From Auricularia sp. M13 (taxonomy: Eukaryota > Basidiomycota > Agaricomycetes > Auriculariales > Auriculariaceae): DNA of 64,000 nt. Shown piece after piece: positions 18,668 to 29,308 of this stretch. Under the pieces are notes generated by a model, which saw nothing but the letters and a program-made list of their open reading frames with translations, was not told where the DNA came from and searched no databases. The translations under genes and the position numbers were made by a program. Each line of letters starts with the position of its first letter. Position 1 is the stretch's first letter. The DNA lies in assembly GCA_037042915.1 (NCBI GenBank), contig CM073201.1, forward strand, positions 1,240,001 to 1,304,000. The letters run 5' to 3'.

Positions 18668-20934
18668 TCAGCGAGCCGTCTTCCCGCTCTCCTGCGAGGG
18701 CGGGACGGGAGGCCCGCTCATCGTCCGCTGCGGCTCGCGCGGCCGTATCGTCGACGCTGCGGCCAGGCTGGGCGGCGCGTCGCCAGCCGCCGCAGGCGCG
18801 GACTGCACGCGCAGGCGTTCGCGCTCGGCGTCGTCCGCGAACTTGATGCTCGTCGCGCGCCCACGCCCACGCATGGGACTGATGGCGCTGGGAGACGTCG
18901 TGAACGGGACGGCGAGCTCGTTCCCATGCGCGGACAGCAGGCGCGACATCGTCGGCTCCTCGCCGCCGTCCTCCTCGTCGTCCGCCGGCTCGCGGTCGGG
19001 AAGCGACGACGCCGAGTCGACGAACACGCTGCTCGCGCCTCGCACGCCGTTGCCGAGGCCCGCCGGGCGCGGGGTGCCGTTCGTCGTGTCCGTCCCGCGG
19101 CGGCGCATCGTGTTGCGCCGCCGCGCGCGGATGAGCGTGCCGACCGCGCCGAAGGTCCCGCGCAGCGCGTCGAGCCCGGGCTCCTCCGTCATCGCCAGCT
19201 CGACGCTCGCCTTCTTCTCCTCGTCGACGACGAGCGCGGGCTGGTGCGCGACCTCCTCGTGCGCCGCGCGCAGCAGGATCGACGTCTGCCGGTCGACGCC
19301 GCGCAGCCGCCGCGGGTCCACGCGCGACATCTGCAGCACGAAGATGCCCGTGCAGATCACGAAGAACGCCAAAACGATTGTCAGGATCTGCACCACTGTC
19401 GCTTTGAGGCCTTGGTAGAGGATCTGTGGTATGACCCTGTCAGTTTGTGAGCGCGATCCATCGCGCAGAGGACGTACGACGGAGGTCACCAACGTGCAGA
19501 ACGTGACTGTGGTGCGTGTCAGTGCGCGAATGCGAACACCCCAGAGTACTAACAGAGCACGTAATACGTTGGTGTCACTTCGACGACACGGGGTGAGCAA
19601 ATGAGCAGGTACATGTTGGCAAAGCGCACCCATAGCTACAGCATAATGGTCAATAAGAGGCATAAGCAATGTATAACGACTCGCCCGTATTGAACAAAGC
19701 GAGGGCCTTGTTCAAGTAAAAGATTTCTGTCACCAGAGGTCAGCCACTGGAACGCGAAGCAAGGGTTATTCCTCTACCCGTCACTAGCGAATGTGTCAGG
19801 AGTCAATTCTCGTCCAGCGAGAGGATTGTACTCACAGAGCGTGCAAGCCACGAACACCAGCAAGAACTACATGATGGTCAACAATGCAGACCTCCAGAAG
19901 CTGCTTGTGTACACACGTAGGTGAACCAATTCTTAAACTAGAGCGGCAATTGAGAATTTAGGAGTGGAATAGTGCAAGGCCAATGCTGAGTACGCGCCTG
20001 GTTATGTCCTCGTATGCTGGTGACGATGCAGGCGCCGAGTCCTTGCGTGCAGCTGACGCTCAAGCCTCCTATGAGGGAGCACACGAGAATGTACCAGAGC
20101 ATGTTCTTGGTGCCGTGCTTCGGGGCGACGAAGAACACGATGATGAGCGAGGCGGCGATGACGACCGAGCCGAAGGAGAGGAAGCCCGGCGCGAGGAAGA
20201 GTTTCTTGAACTGCAGGATGGTCGTTACTGACTGCTCCTCTGGGCCTGCGGGTGGTGAGAGCTAGTTGGGGAGCTGGGCAAGACGGACAGACCGTTGAGG
20301 GCTATGATGATGCTACCCAGGATGCACTGGAAGCAGCCTATCCAGCCGAAGAGCGTGAGCTTCTCCTTGAGGAAGAAGTGGCTGAGGATGGCGCTGATGC
20401 ACACGCTGAGCGCGCCGAGCGGCGTGACGAGGAGCGCCTCGACGAAGGCGTATGCTGGACCGGGCACAGGCGCGTCAACACGGGCACTGCTCTGAAGTCT
20501 AATACTGTAACGCACCCCCAAAGTTGCACAGCTCGCCGAGGATCATCATAATCATGCCCGTCCACCACAGCGGCTGCACAGTGCCCGGCGGAACGGTTAG
20601 CCTCGACGCGATTTTGGCTTTGGCTTCCGAGTCGGCGACGCACGGATTTGAGGTAGCCCACGCCCTCGCCCGCGACGTCCTGGCTCGACATGAGTCCTGC
20701 GCATGTCGTTTAGCTAACGGTTTGCGAATGGGATGCACGGGCAGACCGCGTTTCTTGAGGACGAACGACGAGCCGATAAGCACGCCAGAGCCAATGGCCA
20801 GCACAATGCCGACTCTGCGAGGCGTGTTCAGCGAAGGGATGGGTGAGCCAGTTGAGAGGCCATGCGCACGCGCGGTACTGCTCTGGTTGGCCGATGTCAG
20901 CGCTTGCGCTGGTGCTGGCAGTCGGGGTGGCCAT
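18668..20934 (-). CDS. NIPA-type magnesium transporter (DUF803)
   Basis: NIPA proteins are multi-span membrane transporters for Mg2+. Fourteen exons join in frame: 20879-20934, 20747-20814, 20644-20696, 20516-20573, 20293-20454, 19998-20245, 19917-19937, 19836-19866, 19778-19783, 19685-19726, 19630-19635, 19554-19577, 19478-19506 and 18668-19423 (1,560 nt, 519 aa). Signature blocks: [131 protein letters not shown]. Exons 9 and 11 are 6 nt each and are needed to restore the conserved segments. Introns 6 and 10 use GC donors. A long Ser/Arg-rich cytosolic tail follows the last helix. Confidence 0.9.
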
Positions 20935-21097
20935 CGTTGGGCAAGGAAGCAGGCGCCAAGCGCGGATGTTTTTGGTTCGCACGGTGTTAGCGGCGCAGTT
21001 TGACTTCTCCTCGGAGATAACGGTGAAGATGTCCATGCGCACCGGCTTGTCCTTGCCGGATCGCCGCGATGACGCTATGGGCCCTCTTAATCAACCC

Positions 21098-21877
21098 ATG
21101 CTATCGCGGCTTTTCCCTCGCGCTCTCCTCCAACGAGCACCCATATCCAGACCGCTCTCGACGAGTTCTTTGCTCAGAATGCCGCGCACTGCAGAGACCG
21201 AAAAGTTCGCGTTCCACCATACTATGATCCGCGTCAAGGATCCCAAGAAGTCCATCGAGTGCGCATTGACAACCCGTCAAGTACTGTCAGGGCTCACTGA
21301 ATGCATGCAGCTTCTATACCAACGTCTTGGGCATGGACCGTGCGTGCCAACAGTCAACGTCGTCCTGCTGCTGACCCGTGTTGACAGTCATCCACGAAGC
21401 CCCGAACTCGGACTTCACGCTATACTTCGTGCGCAACCAGCCCGCCCGCCCGCCCGCCCGCCCGCATCTCGTGCTGCTAACAGCTGGAGCAGCTCGGATA
21501 CGACAAGAGCGACGGAAAGCTCTCCGCCGAGGAGAAGCTGAACGGCCTGTGGATGCGCGACGCCGTGCTCGAGCTCACCTGGAACCACGGCACCGAGTCT
21601 GACCCCAACTTCGCGGGCTACGCCAGCGGCAACACCGATCCTGGCCGCGGCTTCGGGCACATCGCCATCACCGTGCCCGACATCGAGGCCGCGTGCGAGC
21701 GCTTCGAGAAGCTCGGCGTGCAGTGGAAGAAACGGCTCACGGACGGCAGGATGAAGTCTGTCCACCCTTTCCTTGCGCTGGGGAGGACTGACGTGTTGGT
21801 GTTGCAGGAATATCGCCTTTGTGTTGGATCCTGATGGATACTGGGTCGAGATTGTGCCGCAGCGCTTCAAGGTTTAA
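21098..21877 (+). CDS. GLO1: Glyoxalase I (lactoylglutathione lyase)
   Basis: Isomerises the methylglyoxal-glutathione hemithioacetal to S-lactoylglutathione. Five exons join in frame: 21098-21258, 21311-21339, 21388-21428, 21484-21755 and 21808-21877 (573 nt, 190 aa). Expected metal/active-site residues are visible: His in KFAFHHTMIRVKDPKKS, Glu in AVLELTWNHGTES, His in GFGHIAITVPDIEAA, Glu in DPDGYWVEIVPQRF. The third intron holds a CCCG tandem. The first 27 residues (MLSRLFPRALLQRAPISRPL...) are Arg-rich with no acids and look like a mitochondrial presequence. A second ATG at MPRTAETEKF would give the cytosolic form. Its start is 163 bp from that of the divergently transcribed NIPA gene. 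Confidence 0.93.
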
Positions 21878-22320
21878 GTCATGCGCTTTCGATTGGGGAG
21901 TTCAAGTCGTCGTTCGCCGAGTGTAGCAAAAGGGGAGAAGAAATCTGTATTGAGTAGGATCGGAAACAGCAGAACACCGTAGCTTTGAAGTTCCTGTAGG
22001 ACGACCAAGTCAGACTGCCAGGAGAATTTACGAGGGAATTGACTGGAGAAAGATCTCTGTTCGGAGGGAGTGCTTTCAACGCTATTGACGCGGTTAATAT
22101 CCAGTGCCGCCAAGTACTTGTGCAGACAAGACCCATTAGTCTACGATTTTCGAGCAATGAGATCGCCACTGTCAACGGTCGTTGGAGCACGCGGCCGGAG
22201 CCGAGAGGCGCGACTCACAATCAGCTCCCGCCACTTTCTGTCATCTCAGGCTCGATAGACGCATCGCATCACCAACCAAGACACGCATACATTCTCTTCT
22301 TGCTCTACACACACCGAACC

Positions 22321-25300
22321 ATGGTACGCGGCGGACGCGGTAACCGCGGGGGGCCAGCGCCTTCGCAGAACTTCAATAACAGCAACACGCGCGGCTTCAC
22401 GCCCCGCGGCGGACGCGGCGGGCGTGGGCGCGGACGCGGACGCGGAGGAGGAGGAGGTGGTGGTGGGGAGCCAGCGATTGGGCAGCAGCCGAGAAGGCAG
22501 GACCTGGTGGACGAGATTATGAGCCAGATGGACGAATGTGAGTGCGCGGCTGCATTGTGGACGTGCCAGTGACGCTAGTACCGTCTGGAGTCGACGACGA
22601 GGAGTTCAACTTTGGCATCAGCTTCAAGACCCTCGGCGGTGGCGGCGGTCCGTCGCGCGAGTCGAATTACAACAGCAGAGGCCGCGGCCGGGGGCGCGGT
22701 GGACGCGGCGCGGGGAACAGTAATACGGCGCGCGCATATGCGTACCAGGACGACACGCTCCTCGGCGCGGGCAGGGGCGCCACGACGCGCGCCAGGGGCT
22801 CCGGGCTCGGCTTCGGCTCGCCCACCGCACCCAGCAAGATCGTCATCTCCGGCGGCGGCGCGAAAGCGACGAAGGACCCGTGGGCGCTGCCCGACTACGG
22901 CCGCCCGCTGCTCCGCCCGGTCGTCTTCGTGCGCGCGACGCTGCACCGCACGCTGTTCGAGGAGGTCGACGAGGTCATCCAGGCGCACGACATCGTGCTT
23001 GAGGACGGCGCGGATGATGCTGCCGGTGCGTTTTGTGCACTGGCGTCACGTTTGCTGAGCCTGACGCGCATTGGACAGTACAAAATGGCGTACCCGCCCA
23101 CCACCACCACCACCCGCACGACCCCGCGTTGAGCCATGCACCCACTGCGGACCGTGTGGCTGCTGTCTTCGGTATCCCGGAGAGCGAGCCGGTCACGAGC
23201 ACGACGGACGACGACGACGGCGAAGCGGACGAATCCAACGTCCCACCGACGCCGAAAGCTGCTCAGGCCATACTCACTCCTGCTGAAGCTGAAAGCGAGG
23301 GCACAGAAGTGAATTTTGACGCCGAACTCAAGATTTCTGAGCGAAGCTCGTCGCCTGCAGCGGGTGTTGCGCCGTCGTCGTCTGGTGAAATCGTTCAGGC
23401 CATGACGGAAGTCGTTGCGAGACTGGAGATTTCTGAGGATGCAGATATTTCGCCTGCACCGCTGGAAGCTGCTCGAGAATCTGCCATCGATGTTGATTCT
23501 ACGCCCAGTGCTCCTGCCTCGGAGGTTCCCAGCGCGACTACAACGTCAACTGAGGAGTCCCTCACTTTCGTCGTCGACACCATGCCCTCTATCGTCGCTC
23601 AAGAATCTGCTCCCATTTACAACTCTGTGCAGGCTGCACCTCTTGGCCAAGCTGCACCTTCCGCTTCTACGTCCTCTACGACATCAAAACCCTCAGAGCC
23701 AGAAGAACTGGCTTTCATCATCGACACGACGCCGTCCGTCATCCCATCGCAAAGCACCATTATCACGCACAATACGTCCCATCTTGCACCTCTCGGCCAC
23801 CACGTAGCCCAACCCGAGCTCCTCGACGACGACGAGGAGATCATCGTCTACGATCCTCTGCAGCGCTCGAAGCCCGCTACGCCCGCCCCGTCCGCCACTC
23901 CCGCCCCCGTCCCGCCTGTCTCGGTGGACGACGTCTCTTTCACGCGTCTGAACGCGCGCGCGTCAGACGCGGAGCGCGACGCGCGTATGGGCCGCGTGGG
24001 CCTGGCGAAGCTGCAGCAGCTCAAGGAGCGCGTGACGGGCCGGCGCGCAACGAAGACGACGAAACAGCGGCAGCGCCGGCAGAGCTTCGGCATGCTCGGC
24101 GCGCTGCTCGAGGAGACGCGCGTGCAGGCCGAGGCGCGCGAGCGGGCGAGGCATGAGGAGACGTATGGCGCTGGGAAAGGCAAGGGCAAGGGGAGGGCGA
24201 GAGATCATCCGGTATATGGCCGCGGGCGCGAGGCCGGCTCGGATTTGGATTGGGGGACGGAGAGTGAGAGTGACGGTGGGCGTGGTGGGGAGGAGGCGGA
24301 CGTCAGCGCTGCTGTCCAACCGGACGATAGTCTCGCCAGTATGGACGTCGACCCCGAGCTTGTGGACTCCCCAGCCTTTGCGCGCTTTGCGCAGGGCTTG
24401 AGGGAGCCGGTGCACCAGACACTGGACGATTTAGACGATGCGGAGCGTTTGAGGCGGGAGGACGAGGATGAGGAGGCGGTGAGCAGCGGTGAGGAGGATG
24501 AGGATGAGGCGGCTGAGGAGATGGACGCCACGTTCGAGTTCGAGGTCGCCGGCTCGCCTGCGCTTAGCGGGGAGGAGAGCGACGAGGCAGAGGATTCGGA
24601 CGAAGATTCGGAAGATTCGGATGAGGAGACGTTCGATGAGAGACTCAAGAAGATTCGCGTGCGGGCGAAGAAGATCGTGGACGCTCCTGATGGGGAGGAG
24701 TCCGAGGAGGACAGCGAATCTGATGGGGACGACACCAAGGCCGACGGCGACGAGAGGTACTTCATGAACATTCAGGTCAGTGTTGGTAGTTGGCTTTGTT
24801 GGCGAGGTGCTGATGGAGTGCTCCTACTTGTAGCGGCTGTTGGAGGCAGAGTCGAAGCGAAAGGGCAAGGGCAAGAAGGACCCATCCTTCGACGCTGTGC
24901 TGAATGGGAGCTTCGACTACGAGGAGGAGGAAAATTATTTCCGTGCGTTCGACGTCTACCTCGAGCTTTGGATCGGTTTACGTTATTTCCAGCTGAGCGC
25001 ATCAAGCGCAAGAACAAGGGCAAGACGTTCGTGGATCCCGCGCTGGCGCAGCAATGGGAACGTGACCGGCAGAAGAAGGCCGCGCAGAAGCGCGAGCGCG
25101 AGGAGCTGCGCGCGCAGGAGACCGCGGCGGCGATGAGCCCGCGGCACGCGAAGCAGCTCGCGAAGCGCTTTACGAAGGACAACCGCAACAAGGGCGTTGC
25201 GACTGGCCAGCCCATGTCGCTTGGCGCAGGTGGGGCAGCGGACTTGGTCGTCATCGAGGCCGAGATCCGCGCGTTCGTGCGCGACCTGCGCAGGGAGAGC

Positions 25301-25808
25301 TTCGCGCTGCCACCGCTAGACAAGCCAGCTCGCGCACGGGTGCATCTGATTGCGCAGAACTTTGGGCTGAAGAGCAAGAGCACGGGGAAGGGCGAGGCGA
25401 GGTTCATCACGCTGGCGCGGACGTCAAGGACAAGCGAAATGGCGGTGAATGAGAATAAGGTCAGGCGGCTTGTGCATGGTGCGTTTTGTATTGCCGGTCG
25501 AATCGGTATCGCAGACGACTTATGTTCCTTCATCGGTAGGTGGTGCTTTGAAAGGCGGTCGTGGCGCACCGAAGCACAAAGAAGGCGACGAAGTCGGCAA
25601 GGCTGCGCCCAAGTTGACCGACACAAACCTGGGGTATCGCCTTCTGCAGCAGATGGGGTGCGTTCCTCGTCATCTTCTTGGCGTTCTATTGATCTCTTGG
25701 GGCAGCTGGGCAGAAGGCGATCGTATCGGGTTGTCGACGAGTGGACTCGAGGCACCTATTTCTGCTTTCATAAAGACTTCCAAGCTGGGTCTTGGTGCGA
25801 CGCGATGA
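22321..25808 (+). CDS. SQS1: SQS1-like protein with R3H and G-patch domains
   Basis: SQS1 (Pfa1) stimulates the DEAH helicase Prp43 in splicing and ribosome biogenesis. Exons: 22321 to about 22533, about 22570-23025, 23079-24775, 24834-24942, 24993-25478, 25540-25657 and 25706-25808, giving roughly 1,050 aa. The N-terminus is RGG-rich (RGGRGGRGRGRGRG). The long third exon is Ser/Thr/Pro-rich, then strongly acidic (EEDEDEAAEEMD). A basic region follows (ERIKRKNKGKTF, AKQLAKRFTKDNRNKG), then an R3H domain (FALPPLDKPARARVHLIAQ) and a C-terminal G-patch (LGYRLLQQMGWAEGDRIGL ending KTSKLGLGATR). Domain order and basic/acidic layout match fungal SQS1. The exact acceptor of the first intron (22569 or an AG nearby) is ambiguous. 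Confidence 0.88.
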
Positions 25809-25979
25809 GGATGGAGCTTCGGACGCTGTAATCTGCTTTCATACGACCTGCCGGATGTTTTTCTTTGCACGATAGCATAGAATCATTTGTATAGACTGCC
25901 GCCGCCACCGGAGCAGAGCAATCGAGCTTGCGGCGAAATCCGGCTGAGTCCTGACTCTTGACCGCTATCCACGTCCGTC

Positions 25980-26701
25980 ATGGCCACCGTTTCGCCGTTC
26001 GCTCGCGTAGGTACTTTCGACGACTCCCGGGTGCTGGGAAGAGAGCAGACTGTGAGCGCGATGTCGATAATACCAGCGGCGAGTCGTTGTGCTCATACTG
26101 GGAATAGATAGAAGACATGTACAGCGTCCCTGAGAGCTTCCTGGAGATTGAGGTCCGCAATCCTCAGACACATGGTGCGTACGTCGGGCTGTATTTCTGG
26201 CTGACCACTGACGGGCTGGACGCAGGTTTTGGCAGGAAAATGTACACCGACTACGAGATCCTGTGCAAGGTGCGCACGCCGGCAGCCGTATCTGCCAGGA
26301 GGCTTATCTGAGAGCGCAGACGAACATCCCGGCGTTCAAGCTGCGGCACTCGCTCGTGCGCCGACGCTACAGCGACTTCGAGGCGTTCCGCGACATCCTG
26401 GAGCGCGAGAGCACGCGCGTCAACATCCCGCCGCTGCCGGGCAAGGTCTTCACGAACCGATTCTCGGACGAGGTCATCGAGGCCCGCCGCGAGGGCCTCG
26501 AGCGCTTCCTCACCATCGTGGCCGGCCACCCCTTGCTCCAGGTGCGTCTAGCGTCCGCTAGCCTGCCGCGGCAGCATCTTGTGCCGTGTGATTCCGCATC
26601 CGTGCTCACTCATGCTCATCGCATTGTGTTTGCAGACGGGCAGCAAGGTCCTGTGCGCGTTCCTCCAGGACCCGGCGTGGGACAAGGCCCAGTGGCTCTA
26701 A
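25980..26701 (+). CDS. SNX3: Sorting nexin-3 (SNX3/Grd19)
   Basis: Small PX-only sorting nexin that binds PI3P on early endosomes and serves retromer-dependent recycling. Five exons join in frame: 25980-26051, 26108-26174, 26226-26269, 26320-26541 and 26636-26701 (471 nt, 156 aa). The N-terminus is [20 protein letters not shown], then [20 protein letters not shown]. The PX core shows [26 protein letters not shown]-like text and [18 protein letters not shown]. It ends in [17 protein letters not shown]. Length and motif order are typical. Confidence 0.93.
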
Positions 26702-27126
26702 GCGCATGCGCTGCGCAACACCGGCCGCTGCGGCAGGCATTCCCGCGACGCCGCTCACATTGGCAGTGAACAACGTCATTGCCGATCCTCCCATTCCACC
26801 CAGTTCCACTTCGTTGACCTCGATACTCTCTCTCTCAATCCCTCTCCATGTCTCTTGTCGCGCACACTCCGTTCATTGCCTGTTTGGTCGACCTCTGCTC
26901 CTGTTGTGTACGATCACTTTCTTGCTTGCTTGCTCAATCAATGACAGTTTCCATCCGCTGGCGGCGCCTGAGTCATGTAGGGCGCTGGGCATGCGCCTAG
27001 GACATGGACCCTCTAACAGTGCTCTCCGATTGCGTGCTTGTCCTTCTCAAGTCCAGACGGAGTAAGCTTCAAGCTGTTCATCTCGGCAATGAAGTACCAT
27101 TGATACATTTGCTCCAATCGTGCAGT
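26702..27126. other. Intergenic, convergent 3' ends
   Basis: Short noncoding stretch between SNX3 and the minus-strand membrane protein; pyrimidine-rich around 26780-26950. No gene supported. Confidence 0.5.
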
Positions 27127-27937
27127 TCAAACACTCAGGTTACGATAGACAGTGCCGAAATCGAGGATGGAAAAGACGAAGTCGAGCACGGTGATGCGGT
27201 CGAAGCCGTGACCCACGATCCACCTCCAGTCCTGCATGCGTAGAAAAGATTCTGTGGTGCACGCATCATGTGAGCGAGAATCGCTTGGATACAGTGCGAA
27301 AATGCTGCTCACGCTGATGCACTGTGAAAGGTTCGCCACGCCGAGGACGCCGAGCGCAAGGAGGTCCAGCTGGCGCTCTGTTTTTGCGTCGTCCTCCGAA
27401 AGAACTATGGACGCGAGTTTTTGAGCTATTGCATTCGCATGGCGGGATACCGGCCGTACCTTTGTTCTAAGGCTCCAGAGCCTCGCGAGCCTCAGCGCCG
27501 CAATTAAGAGCGTGGAGGTGTTGAATGCGCCTGCCAGTGAGGAAGCAATTGGTGCGCTTTGGGTGCGCTGTTCGTATGAACGTCGCACAAGGTGAGACAT
27601 ACCCAGATACTTGAACACATCTTCTGCGAGAATATTGCGCCCGGGAGACGTGGCGCTGTACGACTTGGACGTCGTGTGGGCGACGGTGCGCTCGGAGAGG
27701 AAGACGAAATGCGCGAAGGCCGAGGTGAACCACAGCGCGTTCCCGCCGTAGAGCGCGATCAAGCCTGTGCGGGTAGCCAATTTAAACCCGAGGGAACCTG
27801 AGGATACCTGCCAGCCCCGCGCCCACGTAGGCAGCCTTCTGTAATGCAGCCACCGTCGTCCTTGGGAATTGCGATTCTAATAGCCGACAATTACGGAGGC
27901 AAACACGTTCCTTGCGCCGCGGAGAGTATGCAATCAT
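27127..27937 (-). CDS. Small four-helix membrane protein, unknown function
   Basis: Four exons join in frame: 27808-27937, 27603-27764, 27313-27530 and 27127-27231 (615 nt, 204 aa). The start gives MIAYSPRRKERVCLRN, a basic N-terminus. Four hydrophobic stretches follow: AYVGAGLAGLIALYGGNALW, FNTSTLLIAALRLARLW, LDLLALGVLGVANLSQ and ITVLDFVFSILDFGTVY. Intron removal between GNALWF...KYLG and AFNTS is supported by frame, but the unspliced frames stay partly open. I do not recognise the family. It looks like a conserved fungal membrane protein, perhaps of the ER or mitochondria. Confidence 0.7.
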
Positions 27938-29308
27938 CACAGATTAGCATTCAGGAACACGCGATCAAATCTTGGCTGAGTACTGGGGAAAAGACGACGC
28001 GGATATTCAGATGACGGGCGACTTCAGGGTGCTGCATTAGGACGGAAGGGTGGTCAAGGCCGGTTTCTACCGAGGCGTTCTCCGTGTTGCGGCCTCTTTC
28101 CCTCCTACCATCACCTCTCCGTGCTTTCGAACCCCACCAACGCGCATAAACAATAGGTGCATGTCTTTCATGGCACGTTCTAACGTTTCTTATATCTTTT
28201 CCTTCTCTGCCTCGGCCGTAGGCGAAGCATTTTTATTGCTTACTTCTGCCAACGATGCATGGTACTCATTAGCAAACGGTCTACGCGTCATCCTCTTCTC
28301 TCTGTCCGCTTCCATGTGACGCCTCCACACCTTGATCGTGCTTGCTGTCCGTATTGCATGACCGTCGCCGCCTACCTCCTCTCTTGCCTTCCACGCTGCA
28401 TGACTGCGCCGCGTCTACCTCCATGCTCCGTGAATCGTGCGTTCCATATCACGACCTGTCTCACGGTCTCCGTTCATTGATCGGGGTCGCGCTCGTCTAC
28501 CGCCATCGTCGCTTTCCGGGCCTCTCCTATCCGCCACTATCGCCCTCGCTTCGCGCGACTTCTGCACTCTTCAACGAGACATGTCAAAAGAGTAGATTCC
28601 AAGGCGAGAAGCAGGCGAACTGGGAGTTTCCTGGTTGCTAGAAGCCTTTGAGTGTGCGTTCAGATGGCCATACTCCCGACGACGCTTGCGTTATCCAGGT
28701 ATTTGACGGGTGGTGGTCTGCTTATCTCTGTATCCAGATCCCTGAAAACGAGCACCGAGAAAACGGAATGGCGTTTACTTTCCAGACGAAACTTTACGAA
28801 AAGCATGGGAGGGGTCATGGGAAAGGATGCCCTCCAGGTTCTCCACGGTCTTCGGCCGGCTATTGTCGAGGGCGGCGGTGAGAATATCCAGGTCTACGTC
28901 CGCATGAAAGTCTTCTGAATAATATGCAGTGCCTGAGATCGACGAGGTCATTCGCAACGCCGAAATCGAGGTTCAACTGAGAACCATCCCGCACACATTT
29001 ATTTGGCGTGGCACTACGCGAGGGTTGTGAAGTCGTGAGCATGATGTGTGCCATTGACCTTGTATAATATGACCTTTTCTTGCCATACTGCTAGGATAGG
29101 TTGTCACCGAATGCTACGAGATTCGTCATTCAAGTCCTGTCTGACCCGGTTGACGGTCTCGGATGCATGCAAATCCCGTTTCAGGATAGTGATCCCGAAC
29201 AGCGCCCGGTTCATTTGCAAACGATGATGCATGTTTCAATCACGACTACGACCAGTATAAAAGCCACAGTGGCTGGTCCTCTATGGTCACATATCCTACA
29301 TCCCCACC
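27938..29308. other. Gene-poor stretch with a pyrimidine-rich block
   Basis: About 28060-28560 is C/T-rich on the plus strand, much like 14930-15650. A minus-strand open frame at 28775-28957 (with DLDILTAALDNSRPKTVENL) looks protein-like but is short, isolated and unassigned; it may be a gene remnant. Near 29255 the sequence AGTATAAAAGCC is a good TATA box for the lipase starting at 29309. Confidence 0.45.
29256..29264 (+). promoter_or_regulatory. Probable TATA box of the lipase gene
   Basis: GTATAAAAG lies about 50 bp upstream of the lipase ATG at 29309, a normal spacing for a fungal TATA element with a short 5' UTR. Confidence 0.5.

Noticed and set aside
21440-21470. CCCG tandem repeat as coding Pro/Ala/Arg repeat in glyoxalase I
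   Set aside because: It lies inside the third intron (21429-21483). Removal restores the conserved reading frame.
24772-25755. Minus-strand 327-codon frame opposite SQS1
   Set aside because: Antisense of the R3H/G-patch exons and their introns; no domain, Ser/Arg-rich shadow composition.
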